A DNA stretch of 64,000 nt from Neobacillus niacini (GTDB taxonomy: Bacteria; Bacillota; Bacilli; Bacillales; Cytobacillaceae): positions 62,001 to 126,000 of the forward strand of contig NZ_BAWM01000139.1 of assembly GCF_000759675.1 (NCBI RefSeq). Reading direction: 5' to 3'. Below, piece by piece: positions 8,536 through 17,227 of the stretch. Below the pieces are notes generated by a model that saw only the letters and a list, made by a program, of their open reading frames with translations, did no database searches and was not told the DNA's origin. The translations under genes were made by a program, and so were the position numbers. Within the stretch, counting starts at the first letter, position 1, and each line of letters begins with the position of its first letter.

Positions 8536-9395
8536 TGGAAGCAAATGAACAATTAACCTCAGCCAAACAATTACTGGACCCGCAACTGCAAAAAAAAATA
8601 AGAATTAAAACCTTGACTAAATCGTCTGTGGTCATAAGAAGCACACTTATCATCCTAGCACTTCTATCGATTTACGCATTTATTAGTTTCGACTACAAAC
8701 AGCTTGATGTTGGAGAAGCGGTTTTATCCACTTTTGCGAATCTAAAAGCAATGTTTCTAGAGCCGCATCTTAAGCATTTTACCTTTACACATGCGCTTTA
8801 TCAAGTTTTTGTCACGTTGGGTCTAGCTTTTTTAACAACTTTGTTTGGAGCAATAATCGCTGTATTTTTGGGATTACTGGCTGCTGAAAATCTGACTAAT
8901 AAACGAGTTTCTTCCATGATTAAGGGATCTGTTGCTTTTATAAGAGCAGTTCCGACTGTTTTGTGGGTGTTAATCTTTGCGGTGGCGGCAGGCCTCGGGA
9001 GTGTAGCGGCTGTCATTGGGATGACGTTCCATTCGGTAAGCTATTTAGTGAAGGCTTATTCTGAGTCCTTTGAAGAATTAGACAATGGAGTCATCGAAGC
9101 CCTTCAAGCGAGTGGTGCAAACTGGTGGCAGATTATCTTTCAAGCTGTTATTCCATCTTCTCTCACCTATATGATTTCTTGGACGTTTCTTCGATTTGAA
9201 ATTAACTTCGCTGTTGCCATCGCAATGGGAGCAGCAGCAGGTGCTGGTGGAATCGGATTTGACATGTTTATGGCCAGCAATTTCTACTTAGACATTAGGG
9301 AAATCGGGGCAATCACCTATTTTGTCTTAGCCATTGCCATCCTTCTTGAAATGGTAGCTATCCGATTTAAAAAGAAGCTCAAGGTCAACGGGTAA
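8535..9395 (+). CDS. phnE: Phosphonate ABC transporter permease PhnE (second copy)
   Basis: The second BPD_transp_1 permease of the importer, 286 residues. It has a longer cytosolic N-terminus (about 35 residues before the first membrane segment) than the first copy. The EAA loop appears as EALQASGANWWQIIFQAVIPSSLTYMISW, clearly related to that of the neighbour, so the pair likely arose by duplication. The ATG shares a base with the preceding stop (TAATG). It is the last gene of the phosphonate operon; a hairpin repeat with a U run follows about 120 bases downstream. Confidence 0.93.
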   Translation: MEANEQLTSAKQLLDPQLQKKIRIKTLTKSSVVIRSTLIILALLSIYAFISFDYKQLDVGEAVLSTFANLKAMFLEPHLKHFTFTHALYQVFVTLGLAFLTTLFGAIIAVFLGLLAAENLTNKRVSSMIKGSVAFIRAVPTVLWVLIFAVAAGLGSVAAVIGMTFHSVSYLVKAYSESFEELDNGVIEALQASGANWWQIIFQAVIPSSLTYMISWTFLRFEINFAVAIAMGAAAGAGGIGFDMFMASNFYLDIREIGAITYFVLAIAILLEMVAIRFKKKLKVNG

Positions 9396-9516
9396 GGGCT
9401 AAGGATTAAGAGGCTTTATAGAATGTAAAACAAAAAGGTTGACTAGAAGATTATTGCCTATCTTTAGTTTGATTTAAATTTTACTAGGAATAGAATATCT
9501 TGTTAACTTAGTTCTG

Positions 9517-9574
9517 AAAAACCTCATTTTAATCTGTTACTGTGAACCGTACCATAAGTAAATGAGGTTTTTTA
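9517..9574 (+). repeat. Dispersed hairpin repeat, copy 1 (terminator-like)
   Basis: Arms AACCTCATTT and AAATGAGGTT flank a core TGTGAACCGTACCATAAGT and are followed by a T run. The same element recurs at 11575-11634 and 14441-14495. It lies downstream of the phosphonate operon and likely ends its transcript. Confidence 0.8.
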
Positions 9575-9590
9575 TTTACTGAAAAATAAA

Positions 9591-9638
9591 AGGCCAAAAA
9601 TGAACAAGTTATAAATAAAAAACTTGCATATTTTTGGC
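9591..9638 (+). terminator. Hairpin following repeat copy 1
   Basis: GCCAAAAAT...CAAGTT pairs with AACTTG...ATTTTTGGC around an AT-rich loop. It lies just after the repeat hairpin and may be a second terminator of the phn operon. It lacks a long T run. Confidence 0.45.
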
Positions 9639-9760
9639 TTGTATTGATTCTTGCTTAAGAAAGATAATGCTTTTCGTTTACGTTTGTTTTCTTCAGATAC
9701 TGGGTATTTTCGACATTTTATGTATAAAATAATTACATATAAATAAAGATGGTGACTAAT

Positions 9761-9832
9761 ATGAAAACGGTGTGGCTTTTTCTAATTTTTGCAATATTAT
9801 CAATTAAATCACCATTCTATATGTCCATGTAA
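9761..9832 (+). CDS. Possible 23-residue hydrophobic peptide
   Basis: An ATG behind GGTGACTAAT opens a 23-codon frame (MKTVWLFLIFAILSIKSPFY...). It has a Lys followed by one hydrophobic stretch, like a short membrane peptide or a decayed signal sequence. No relatives are recognised. It sits in the 769-base stretch between the phn operon and the MFS gene, which otherwise holds only hairpins. Its coding status is doubtful. Confidence 0.25.
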   Translation: MKTVWLFLIFAILSIKSPFYMSM

Positions 9833-10009
9833 CTTTTTTCTATAGAATGAGGACAGTTTCTTCTTTATTTGAAAGGAAGTTTTATCCTAAAAACCATTTA
9901 TTTGATTCTTTTCAATTACCGTTAGGAATTCAAAGGAAACCTATAGAATATCACTGTTAATATAAAAGCGAAGCCCAACCATTAGTAAGCACATAGTCAG
10001 TATTTATTA

Positions 10010-10055
10010 AAGAAGTATCAAAGAAAAACTAAACGTCCTTGATACTTCTTTTTTT
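10010..10055 (+). terminator. Intrinsic terminator
   Basis: AAGAAGTATCAAAG pairs with CTTGATACTTCTT, followed by a T run. The A-rich left side would also let it end the minus-strand MFS transcript. Confidence 0.7.
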
Positions 10056-10163
10056 CAATTTTATATAAAGGGATTACTGTAATATCATTAATTATGGCAT
10101 GGAAAGATTTTTGTTCTTCTGGAGATACCATAGGAAGAATGCCAAACGTTTGTTTCTTCCTTT

Positions 10164-11354
10164 TTATGCTAATTTCTTTTGTTTTTGGTCTAAAAGATGA
10201 CTAAAGAAAGTTAGCAGACTTGCACAGACTGCAACTACCCCACCGACCCATGCTACATTCATTAAATTCCCTTGATGGTATACAATTCCTCCTAATGCAG
10301 AACCAAAAGCGATACCTACGTTGCTTGCCACTGGCATAAGTGAAGCAGCGAGTCCTGTAGCTTTTGGCTGATAAATTCCGGCGAGGTCTATTAAATAAAG
10401 CTGAGTAGATGTTGTTAAGAGGATGGCCATTAACGACATTAAGCCAATGTTTGCCAGTCCTAAAATAAAATGATTTGTAGTCCAAAATAAACTTGTCAGA
10501 ACAACTGCCTGCACGAGAAAAACAAACCGAAGGCGACCGATTGCATTGTGGCTGGCAATTTTACCGGCGAGGATGTTGCTGAAAATCGAGATAAATCCGT
10601 AACCAAATAAGATTAAACTAATTGAATGATTTGGTACTTCCATTCCCTTCAAGATAGGAACAAGGTACGTAAAGACTGCATAAGTTGCGCCAAATCCGAG
10701 AGCAGGAATGAAAAAAGCCATCAAAATTCGTGGCTTGGTCATTAAAGAAAACTGATCTCGTATCGAACTGCGTATTTGGCTGAGTCTATTAGGCAAGACG
10801 AAAAAGGATGCCAAAAACGCCAATCCTCCTAGGAAAGTAGTTAACATGAAAGTGGCATTCCAGCCGTACCATTCGGCGATGACAGTACCAATTGGCACTC
10901 CAACGACATTTGCAAGTGTGAAACCACCGAAAACGAATGATATAGCAAGTCCGCGTTTTTTAATCGGCATAGTTTCACTTGCAACAATCATGGCTAGAGA
11001 GATTAATACTCCTGTTACAATCGCTGTCATAATCCGAAGTGCAATGAGCATGATGTAGCTCGTCGAGATTACGCACAAAGCATTCAGGACGATGAAAGAT
11101 CCTATCAAAAACAACATCCATTTACGCTTTGGAAAATGACTTGTTGCTGACATCACTAGTGGTGTGGCGATGGCAAACGTAATTGCAAACGCAGAAACGA
11201 GTGTGCCTGCTTTTGCATTTGTTATATGAAGACTTGAAGAAATATCTGTTAAGATTCCGACAATAACAAATTCGCTTGTCCCGAGAACAAATGTTAATAA
11301 AGTAAGTGTTAAGATGAGCAACCAATGTCGCTTGGATAATTTTGTGGGGTGCAT
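10164..11354 (-). CDS. MFS exporter, DHA1 (AraJ/YdhP-like) family
   Basis: A 396-residue proton-coupled major facilitator protein with about twelve membrane segments. The DHA1 N-terminus LGTSEFVIVGILTDISSSLHI followed by AGTLVSAFAITFAIATPLV is typical of sugar or drug efflux permeases. The motif after the second segment (SHFPKRKWML) resembles the conserved loop 2-3. The ATG is preceded on the minus strand by AAAGAGGTATTT. It stands alone, with hairpins on both sides. The substrate cannot be told from sequence; drug, nucleoside or arabinose export are all possible for this family. Confidence 0.85.
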   Translation of the reverse strand: MHPTKLSKRHWLLILTLTLLTFVLGTSEFVIVGILTDISSSLHITNAKAGTLVSAFAITFAIATPLVMSATSHFPKRKWMLFLIGSFIVLNALCVISTSYIMLIALRIMTAIVTGVLISLAMIVASETMPIKKRGLAISFVFGGFTLANVVGVPIGTVIAEWYGWNATFMLTTFLGGLAFLASFFVLPNRLSQIRSSIRDQFSLMTKPRILMAFFIPALGFGATYAVFTYLVPILKGMEVPNHSISLILFGYGFISIFSNILAGKIASHNAIGRLRFVFLVQAVVLTSLFWTTNHFILGLANIGLMSLMAILLTTSTQLYLIDLAGIYQPKATGLAASLMPVASNVGIAFGSALGGIVYHQGNLMNVAWVGGVVAVCASLLTFFSHLLDQKQKKLA

Positions 11355-11434
11355 AAATACCTCTTTTCTTAGATGAATGTAAATGTGTCACATAGTAGAT
11401 ACACAACCTAAACATCATACCATAAAATATTTTT

Positions 11435-11563
11435 GTGAGAAAAACCCTGTCTTATCAAATAGAGGTTAATGGATTACCAGAATCGAAGGCTGTACTGTTA
11501 GCAGAAAACTATTTAAGAAAGAACACTTCTGTTGATAATGCTATTGATAGCAGTAGGTATTAA
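11435..11563 (+). pseudogene. Short open remnant (42 codons) of an unrecognised gene
   Basis: A GTG-initiated frame of 42 codons (VRKTLSYQIEVNGLPESKAV...) has normal codon use and amphipathic composition but no ribosome binding site. It is followed directly by a copy of the dispersed hairpin repeat and a terminator, as if it were the 3' end of a deleted gene. I cannot name the parent gene. Confidence 0.3.
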
Positions 11564-11574
11564 AAAATAAGTAT

Positions 11575-11634
11575 GAAAAAACCTCATTTAGTTACAATAC
11601 GGTGAACCGTATCATAAGTAAATGAGATTTTTTT
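11575..11634 (+). repeat. Dispersed hairpin repeat, copy 2
   Basis: Second copy: ACCTCATTTA, then ACGGTGAACCGTATCATAAGT, then AAATGAGATTTTTT. It contains an inner small hairpin ACGG-TGAA-CCGT. It lies between the MFS gene (minus) and the lactate permease (plus), just after the short remnant frame. Confidence 0.8.
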
Positions 11635-11638
11635 ATTA

Positions 11639-11669
11639 AACAAAGGGCAAAAGCTCTTTGTTTTTTTAA
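11639..11669 (+). terminator. Intrinsic terminator
   Basis: AACAAAGGGC-AAAA-GCTCTTTGTT followed by seven T residues. It probably belonged to the remnant gene; as placed it would block read-through into the lactate permease gene. Confidence 0.75.
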
Positions 11670-11792
11670 TGCTAATCTTAGTTAAGTTCTTTTATCACTA
11701 TAGAAATTTTGTATATTTCACAGTATGAATCAATGTTTTTTTTATACTTGGTCAATAATAAAAGATATAAATCTAACAAGGGGTTGAACAGC

Positions 11793-13409
11793 ATGAATTT
11801 ATGGGAGCAAGTATATAATCCATTGAGTAACATTTGGTTGTCAGCTAGTATAGCTGCCATTCCTATAATCTTTTTTATAGTAATGCTGACAGTTTTTAAA
11901 TTAAAAGGCTATATTGCAGGACTTTACAGCATAATTGTAGCAGGAATTGTAGCAGTCTTTATTTATAAAATGCCTTTTATATTTGTTTTGATGTCTGCTG
12001 TATATGGAGCTTTAGCCGGCATATGGCCGGTGGCATCTATTGTCTTTGCTGCTATTTTCCTTTATAAAATAACTGTAAAAACAGGCAAATTTGCTATTAT
12101 CGAAAATAGTATATCTTTTATTACAGCAGATCAAAGATTACAAGTTCTAATTGTAGCATTCTCATTTGGAGCATTTTTGGAAGGCGCTGCAGGGTTTGGA
12201 GCACCTGTTGCGATAACAGCAGCCATTTTAGTAGGACTTGGATTTAGTCCTATATATGCAGCAAGTCTTTGTTTGATTGCAAACATTGCGGGTGGTGCTT
12301 ATGGAGCAATGGGTATTCCAGTAACTGTTCCTGCCCTACTTACAGGGTTAGATGGTCTTGTTGTTGGAAGATATACGGCATTTGTCCTTCCAATCTTAAG
12401 TATAGTAGTAGCATTCTTACTAATTTTTATCATTGATGGGTTGAAAGGAATTAGACAAACTTACCCAGCAGTATTAGTCAGCGGTGTTTCATTTGCACTT
12501 ACACAGGCAATTGTTCTAACTTTCTTAGGTGCTGAACTCGCAGATATCTTTGCTGCCATTGTGAGCTTAGTAGCACTAGCATTATTCTTGCAAGTATGGA
12601 AACCGAAAGAAATTTTCCGCATTAATAAAGAAAAGAAAGTAGATAGACAGATTAAATACTCTTTTGGAAAAATTGCTTATGCTTGGCTGCCATTTATATT
12701 TTTAACCTTATGTGTAACTTTGTTTAACTTATCTTTTTTCAAAAATTTATTTATTCCAGGTGGTCCTTTAGAAAAGTTGGTATTATTACTGCCAATTCCA
12801 GGATTAAATAATTTAGTCATTAAGCATGCACCAATAGTTCCACAAGATACACCATATGCTGCAGTATTTAAATTTGATTTATTTTCATCTACTACAACAG
12901 CAATTATCCTTACAATCATTGTCGCAAGCATTCTTTTTCGCTGCAGCAGTAAGTTACTGTGGGACACTACAAAAGAAACTGCAAAAGAATTATTCTCACC
13001 AGTCCTAACAATTTGCAGTGTACTTGCTTTTGCTTATATTTGTACTTATTCTGGTATGTCATCAACACTCGGTTTAGCATTTGCTTCAACCGGTGCACTA
13101 TTTCCATTATTCTCACCCGTCCTAGGATGGTTAGGAGTATTTTTAACAGGCTCTGTTGTAAACAGCGGTTCCTTATTTGCTCCCCTTCAATCTGTTACTG
13201 CTTCGCAAATTGGAATACCACCTGAAACAATGGTCGCTGTCAATGTAATGGGTGGTACAATGGCGAAAATGATTTCACCTCAATCTATCGCTGTTGCAGC
13301 TGCAGCAGTTGGGATAGCAGGAAAAGAGAGTGATTTATTTAAAGTGACAATTAAATATAGCATAGGCTTACTTGTAATAATTGGAATAATTAGCTGGTTA
13401 ATATTCTAG
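11793..13409 (+). CDS. lctP: L-lactate permease (LctP/LutP family)
   Basis: A 538-residue lactate:proton symporter of the LctP family with about twelve to fourteen membrane segments. ATG 11793 (MNLWEQVYNPLSNIWLSA) is chosen because AACAAGGGG lies just upstream and because LctP proteins begin with W-x-Q-x-Y-x-P. Characteristic stretches are SFGAFLEGAAGFGAPVAITAAIL, the LTGSVVNSGSLFAPLQ segment and the C-terminal NVMGGTMAKMISPQSIAVA. The L-lactate dehydrogenase gene follows 25 bases later, so the pair probably works in lactate exchange during fermentation or re-use. An imperfect Rex-like site (TTGTATATTTCACA) near 11708 may be part of its control; this is weak. Confidence 0.92.
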   Translation: MNLWEQVYNPLSNIWLSASIAAIPIIFFIVMLTVFKLKGYIAGLYSIIVAGIVAVFIYKMPFIFVLMSAVYGALAGIWPVASIVFAAIFLYKITVKTGKFAIIENSISFITADQRLQVLIVAFSFGAFLEGAAGFGAPVAITAAILVGLGFSPIYAASLCLIANIAGGAYGAMGIPVTVPALLTGLDGLVVGRYTAFVLPILSIVVAFLLIFIIDGLKGIRQTYPAVLVSGVSFALTQAIVLTFLGAELADIFAAIVSLVALALFLQVWKPKEIFRINKEKKVDRQIKYSFGKIAYAWLPFIFLTLCVTLFNLSFFKNLFIPGGPLEKLVLLLPIPGLNNLVIKHAPIVPQDTPYAAVFKFDLFSSTTTAIILTIIVASILFRCSSKLLWDTTKETAKELFSPVLTICSVLAFAYICTYSGMSSTLGLAFASTGALFPLFSPVLGWLGVFLTGSVVNSGSLFAPLQSVTASQIGIPPETMVAVNVMGGTMAKMISPQSIAVAAAAVGIAGKESDLFKVTIKYSIGLLVIIGIISWLIF

Positions 13410-13440
13410 ATTTTGTTCATTCGAAGGGAGATTTATGATT

Positions 13441-14388
13441 ATGAATAAAGAAAAAGTAAATAGAGTTGTACTAGTTGGAACAGGAGCTGTAGGTTGCAGT
13501 TTTGCGTATTCATTGATTAACCAGGGAGTAGCTGAGGAATTAGTCCTCATTGATGTAAATGAAGCAAAATCTGTAGGTGAAGCGATGGATCTTAATCATG
13601 GAATGCCGTTCGCACCTTCACCAATAAACGTATGGAGTGGATCATATCAAGATTGTGAAAGTGCGGACTTAGTTGTTATTACTGCAGGTTTGGCACAAAA
13701 GCCAGGTGAAACCCGATTAGAATTAGTTGAGAAAAATACGAAAATATTTAAACAAATTGTAAAAAGCATTATGGAAAGTGGATTCAATGGAATCTTCTTA
13801 GTGGCAACAAATCCAGTAGATATCTTAACGTATGTAACGTGGAAAGAATCAGGACTACCAAAAGAACGTGTAATCGGTTCAGGGACGGTATTAGACTCTG
13901 CACGGCTAAGGTTTGCACTAGGGAAGTACTTCAATGTTGATACAAGAAATGTTCATGCAGCTATTATTGGTGAACATGGAGATACAGAGCTTCCTGTTTG
14001 GAGCCATGCCATGATTGGGATTGAGCATGTCAATAAGGTTTTGGAACGGAAGGGAGATTTAAAAAAAGAATGTCTAGATGACATTTTCGTTAACGTCCGT
14101 GATGCAGCTTATCAGATTATTGAGCGTAAAGGGGCAACGTATTATGGAATAGGAATGTCCCTTGTTCGGATTACGAAAGCTATCCTTAATAATGAAAACA
14201 GTATCCTGACAGTATCTGCTTATCTAAATGGAGAATATGGACAAAATGATGTATATATCGGAGTTCCAACAAAAATTAATCGTGCCGGCATTCAAGAAAT
14301 AGTTGAAATTGAGCTCAATGATAAGGAAAAAAAACAATTCAATCATTCTGTTTTAGTACTAAAAGAAACGATGAAACCGGTAATTTAA
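13441..14388 (+). CDS. ldh: L-lactate dehydrogenase
   Basis: Interconverts pyruvate and L-lactate with NADH in the cytosol. The N-terminal nucleotide fold has GTGAVGCSFAYSLINQG. The substrate-binding Arg lies in KPGETRLELVEKN, the ATNPVDILTY segment is present, and the catalytic His lies in IIGEHGDTELPVWSHA. It aligns closely along its length with B. subtilis Ldh as I recall that sequence. ATG 13441 gives a 10-base spacing to AAGGGAG; ATG 13435 in the same frame is the alternative. It forms an operon with lctP (order reversed compared with B. subtilis ldh-lctP). Confidence 0.95.
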   Translation: MNKEKVNRVVLVGTGAVGCSFAYSLINQGVAEELVLIDVNEAKSVGEAMDLNHGMPFAPSPINVWSGSYQDCESADLVVITAGLAQKPGETRLELVEKNTKIFKQIVKSIMESGFNGIFLVATNPVDILTYVTWKESGLPKERVIGSGTVLDSARLRFALGKYFNVDTRNVHAAIIGEHGDTELPVWSHAMIGIEHVNKVLERKGDLKKECLDDIFVNVRDAAYQIIERKGATYYGIGMSLVRITKAILNNENSILTVSAYLNGEYGQNDVYIGVPTKINRAGIQEIVEIELNDKEKKQFNHSVLVLKETMKPVI

Positions 14389-14440
14389 GAAATAATATTG
14401 GCTCCTTCAATCAATTTAATATAAATACAAATGATGTAAG

Positions 14441-14495
14441 AATAACTTCATTTAGATTGGTCACGGTGAACCGTACCATAAGTAAATGAGGTTTG
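14441..14495 (+). repeat. Dispersed hairpin repeat, copy 3
   Basis: Third copy: ACTTCATTTAG, then CACGGTGAACCGTACCATAAGT, then AAATGAGGTTT. The left arm has one change and the T run is shorter. It lies after ldh and, like the other two, is followed by a second hairpin. Confidence 0.78.
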
Positions 14496-14500
14496 ATAAT

Positions 14501-14541
14501 AAAAAATGGATGTCCAAGAACCTTGGTGGCATCCATTTTTA
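14501..14541 (+). terminator. Intrinsic terminator of lctP-ldh
   Basis: AAAAATGGATGTCC pairs with GTGGCATCCATTTTT around a short loop. Confidence 0.8.
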
Positions 14542-14713
14542 ATCAGTGTCATCTTACTGTATAAGTAACTGGTTAACAGTAATTTCTAAATAATATGTGG
14601 TTTATTTAATAATTTCACGTGTGCTTACCTATGAGTATCCGTCTGAATAAAGAGATTTAAAAACCAATTTTTGTTATATTGGAAGTAGGATAATAAAGGG
14701 GAGGAACACATTT

Positions 14714-16786
14714 ATGATCCCAAAAATAGATCCCATTTCAATCACTACAATAAAAGAAAAAGACGTGGAATCCATCGTCGATTGGTTCGATCAGCATATA
14801 CAATCGTTCTATACACTTGGTTGGTCCTTTCTAAGGAATCAGCAGCAAATGGAAGAGCTTTTTTACCGGTCCATTATAAAAGTCCACAAAGAATTGCCTC
14901 GATTTAAAAGTGAAACATCATTCGAAACTTGGGCTACATCCATTTTCATACATACCTGCCGGGAGCTTTCTGATGGTAGAAGTTTACAAGCTTCAGAGGA
15001 AAGTGAACAACAAAAGGATGTATTTAAAGCACTTGATCAATTGAAAGAGTACGAGAAAGAAGCGATGATCCTTACATATGTAAAAGGAATCTCTAAGGAG
15101 GAAGCGGCACATCTTCTCCAAGTTTCAGTGGAAAAAATTAAGGAGCTTTTGTTTTCTGGAATTCAGTCACTTAGAAAAGAAATGGGGAACGGATCACACT
15201 TTAATGGCTGTAAGGAGTATCAAAAGGATTACATCGATTATTTAGAAAGAACCCTGGATCGGTCGAAAAAGATTGATTTAGAGAAACATATTTATCAATG
15301 TCAAGATTGTCAGGTGGATTTGGCTACCTTCCAGGATGCCATTTTAACCATGTTAAATCTTACTGAGAGGATTGAAGATTTGCATGTGCCATCTGGTTTC
15401 ATGGAAAACGTCAAAGATAGATTGGCAGAAAAGGAAAAGCGTAGACAACAGAAGAACAAAAAACGTTTAAGAAAAGGACTTGTTTTTGCAGGTGTATTCG
15501 CACTATTAATTGGAATAGATTTTTTTACTGGGGCATTTTCCAACCTCTACTATAATTGGACAGAAGAAGATCAGGAATTGCGTGCCTTTCTTCAACAGGA
15601 CCTGGGTAAAATGCTGAACCTGGAAGCGGAAAGCAATGGGGTGAAAATTAAGATTAAGAGTGCGATTGCTGATGGTGTTCAGACGCTTGTTTTTTATGAA
15701 ATAGAAGATACAGAAGAAGACAATCAATATGTGATGGACTATTTTGATGGGGTTTTTGTGGAGAACGAACATGAAATCATGAGCCATGAAGGATATCAAG
15801 GGTACTATCCACCTGATCTTGAATCGGATGTAAATAAAGAAGAAAAGAACGTGTATCAAGGGAAGATGAGTCTACTGCCACTCACAACGAATAACGGGAC
15901 GATCAAACTGAAGATCACAAAGCTTCATAAATTGATTCGTGATTCCTCTGACAGGAATGGTTTTAGGGGTTACGATAACATGGAATATGAAACAGGCGAG
16001 TGGAACTTCGAAATCCCTGTAACCAAACAGCCTTCCGTTGAATATGCATTGGATGAAGTAACAGAAGTCGAGGGAATTCCGGTTAGATTTGAAAAATTAA
16101 CCATTGCTCCAACAGCGACGGTTCTGCAATATGGTATTAATATTGAACAACCCGAGAAGCGGATAGACGGTCTAAATTTTGATCATTTAGAAGTGAACAA
16201 TAAAAAAGTGAAAGCAGATAGGTATGGCAGGTCATTTGTAGAAACACATCATGTCGGAAAGTGGGCAACCTTTCAAACGCACTTTGACCCTATTTTTGCT
16301 GAAAAGCCAAAAGAGGTTAAGGTTCAATTCAATTCTGTTTATTTAACGTTTGAAGAACAAAAAACCATCGAACTGGATGCTAATCAGGAATATCCTCAAA
16401 CCTTTGAATATGCTGGCAGTAGAATCTCCATTGATAAGGTGGAAGTTGGACAGCCGACCAAAGTGGTCATAAGCGATCATGAAATTGAGAATCGTTCATA
16501 TGAGACGTTAAACTTCCAAATTGTGGGTGAGGATGAAAATGAAATTAGTTCAATGGAGATGAGTACTGAAGGAGTGCTCATTGATAAAAACGGGGTCGAA
16601 TACGATGTAAATGAAAACCCCTTCTCATTTGAAGAAATCGAGCAGCCCCGTTATTTCATTACAGTTCAAAGCATGGAGTTACACAATGAAAACACTGGAG
16701 AAAAAGTAATTCCTAAAAGGCTAGAGATTTATGGATATAATGCAACAAAATATTTGGATGATGTTGTTAATATTTCGTTGGAATAA
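14714..16786 (+). CDS. ECF sigma factor fused to zinc anti-sigma, membrane segment and DUF4179-type sensor region
   Basis: One 690-residue protein joins two parts that are normally separate genes. Residues about 25-90 look like sigma region 2 (FYTLGWSFLRNQQQMEELFYRSI ... FETWATSIFIHTCRE) and about 105-157 like region 4 (LKEYEKEAMILTYVKGISKEEAAHLLQVS). Residues 166-200 form a zinc anti-sigma motif with H192-x3-C196-x2-C199. A single membrane segment follows at about 255-273, then some 415 extracytoplasmic residues of the DUF4179/DUF5643 kind found on Bacillus anti-sigma factors. The polar acidic tail suggests a cell-envelope sensor. Release of the sigma part would need proteolysis. GGGGAGGAACACATTT precedes the ATG. 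The gene stands alone with terminators on both sides. No frameshift or internal stop is seen, so the fusion is not an obvious artefact. Confidence 0.8.
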   Translation: MIPKIDPISITTIKEKDVESIVDWFDQHIQSFYTLGWSFLRNQQQMEELFYRSIIKVHKELPRFKSETSFETWATSIFIHTCRELSDGRSLQASEESEQQKDVFKALDQLKEYEKEAMILTYVKGISKEEAAHLLQVSVEKIKELLFSGIQSLRKEMGNGSHFNGCKEYQKDYIDYLERTLDRSKKIDLEKHIYQCQDCQVDLATFQDAILTMLNLTERIEDLHVPSGFMENVKDRLAEKEKRRQQKNKKRLRKGLVFAGVFALLIGIDFFTGAFSNLYYNWTEEDQELRAFLQQDLGKMLNLEAESNGVKIKIKSAIADGVQTLVFYEIEDTEEDNQYVMDYFDGVFVENEHEIMSHEGYQGYYPPDLESDVNKEEKNVYQGKMSLLPLTTNNGTIKLKITKLHKLIRDSSDRNGFRGYDNMEYETGEWNFEIPVTKQPSVEYALDEVTEVEGIPVRFEKLTIAPTATVLQYGINIEQPEKRIDGLNFDHLEVNNKKVKADRYGRSFVETHHVGKWATFQTHFDPIFAEKPKEVKVQFNSVYLTFEEQKTIELDANQEYPQTFEYAGSRISIDKVEVGQPTKVVISDHEIENRSYETLNFQIVGEDENEISSMEMSTEGVLIDKNGVEYDVNENPFSFEEIEQPRYFITVQSMELHNENTGEKVIPKRLEIYGYNATKYLDDVVNISLE

Positions 16787-16821
16787 AACAGAGGTACTTT
16801 AGCAAACATGAGAAATATTAT

Positions 16822-16850
16822 AGTAGCTGCTTCGGCAGCTTTTATTTTTG
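16822..16850 (+). terminator. Intrinsic terminator with UUCG loop
   Basis: AGCTGC-TTCG-GCAGCT followed by TTTTATTTTT, downstream of the sigma/anti-sigma fusion. Confidence 0.85.
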
Positions 16851-16939
16851 ATTGTTCCTTAAGGATGCCCAATTAATGAATGAATATGGATATACTCCGT
16901 AAATTACAAAATGTTACAATTGTGGTTGAGGTGAAATTG

Positions 16940-17089
16940 ATGAGTATTTTTCTTTTTGCTATCATTCACATATTAGTAGGTTTAGCTTTAATTTATTTTT
17001 ATGGAAAATTACCAAAAGCTCTTACGGTATTTGTATCTGTGTTGCTAATTATGGGTTTTCTTTATTTGGTAACATATCGTCAGGAATAG
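16940..17089 (+). CDS. Small two-segment membrane protein
   Basis: A 49-residue protein (MSIFLFAIIHILVGLALIYFYG...) with two hydrophobic helices and a short polar C-terminus (TYRQE). ATG 16940 lies seven bases after GAGGTG, better than the longer frame from 16880. No family is recognised. Its last 41 bases overlap a minus-strand small frame with a stronger ribosome binding site, so at most one of the two may be real. Confidence 0.5.
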   Translation: MSIFLFAIIHILVGLALIYFYGKLPKALTVFVSVLLIMGFLYLVTYRQE

Positions 17090-17138
17090 ACTTAAACATA
17101 TTTCGCTGATCAGGGGTCATCATTTCTTTCCCTCCCAT
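17049..17138 (-). CDS. Possible 29-residue polar peptide behind a very strong ribosome binding site
   Basis: On the minus strand GAGGAGGTGTAAC leads into ATG and 29 codons (MGGKEMMTPDQRNMFKSIPD...). The peptide is polar, with no membrane or signal segment. The ribosome binding site is close to the ideal complement of 16S rRNA, which argues for translation. It overlaps the 3' end of the plus-strand membrane peptide gene. No relatives are recognised. Confidence 0.4.
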   Translation of the reverse strand: MGGKEMMTPDQRNMFKSIPDDMLPNKENP

Positions 17139-17227
17139 GTTACACCTCCTCGCCGGATGGTTCTTTCTATCCTAAGTAACAATATAACGTAGTTGTTCCA
17201 ATTAATGATGCTTAATAGGAGTTTATT

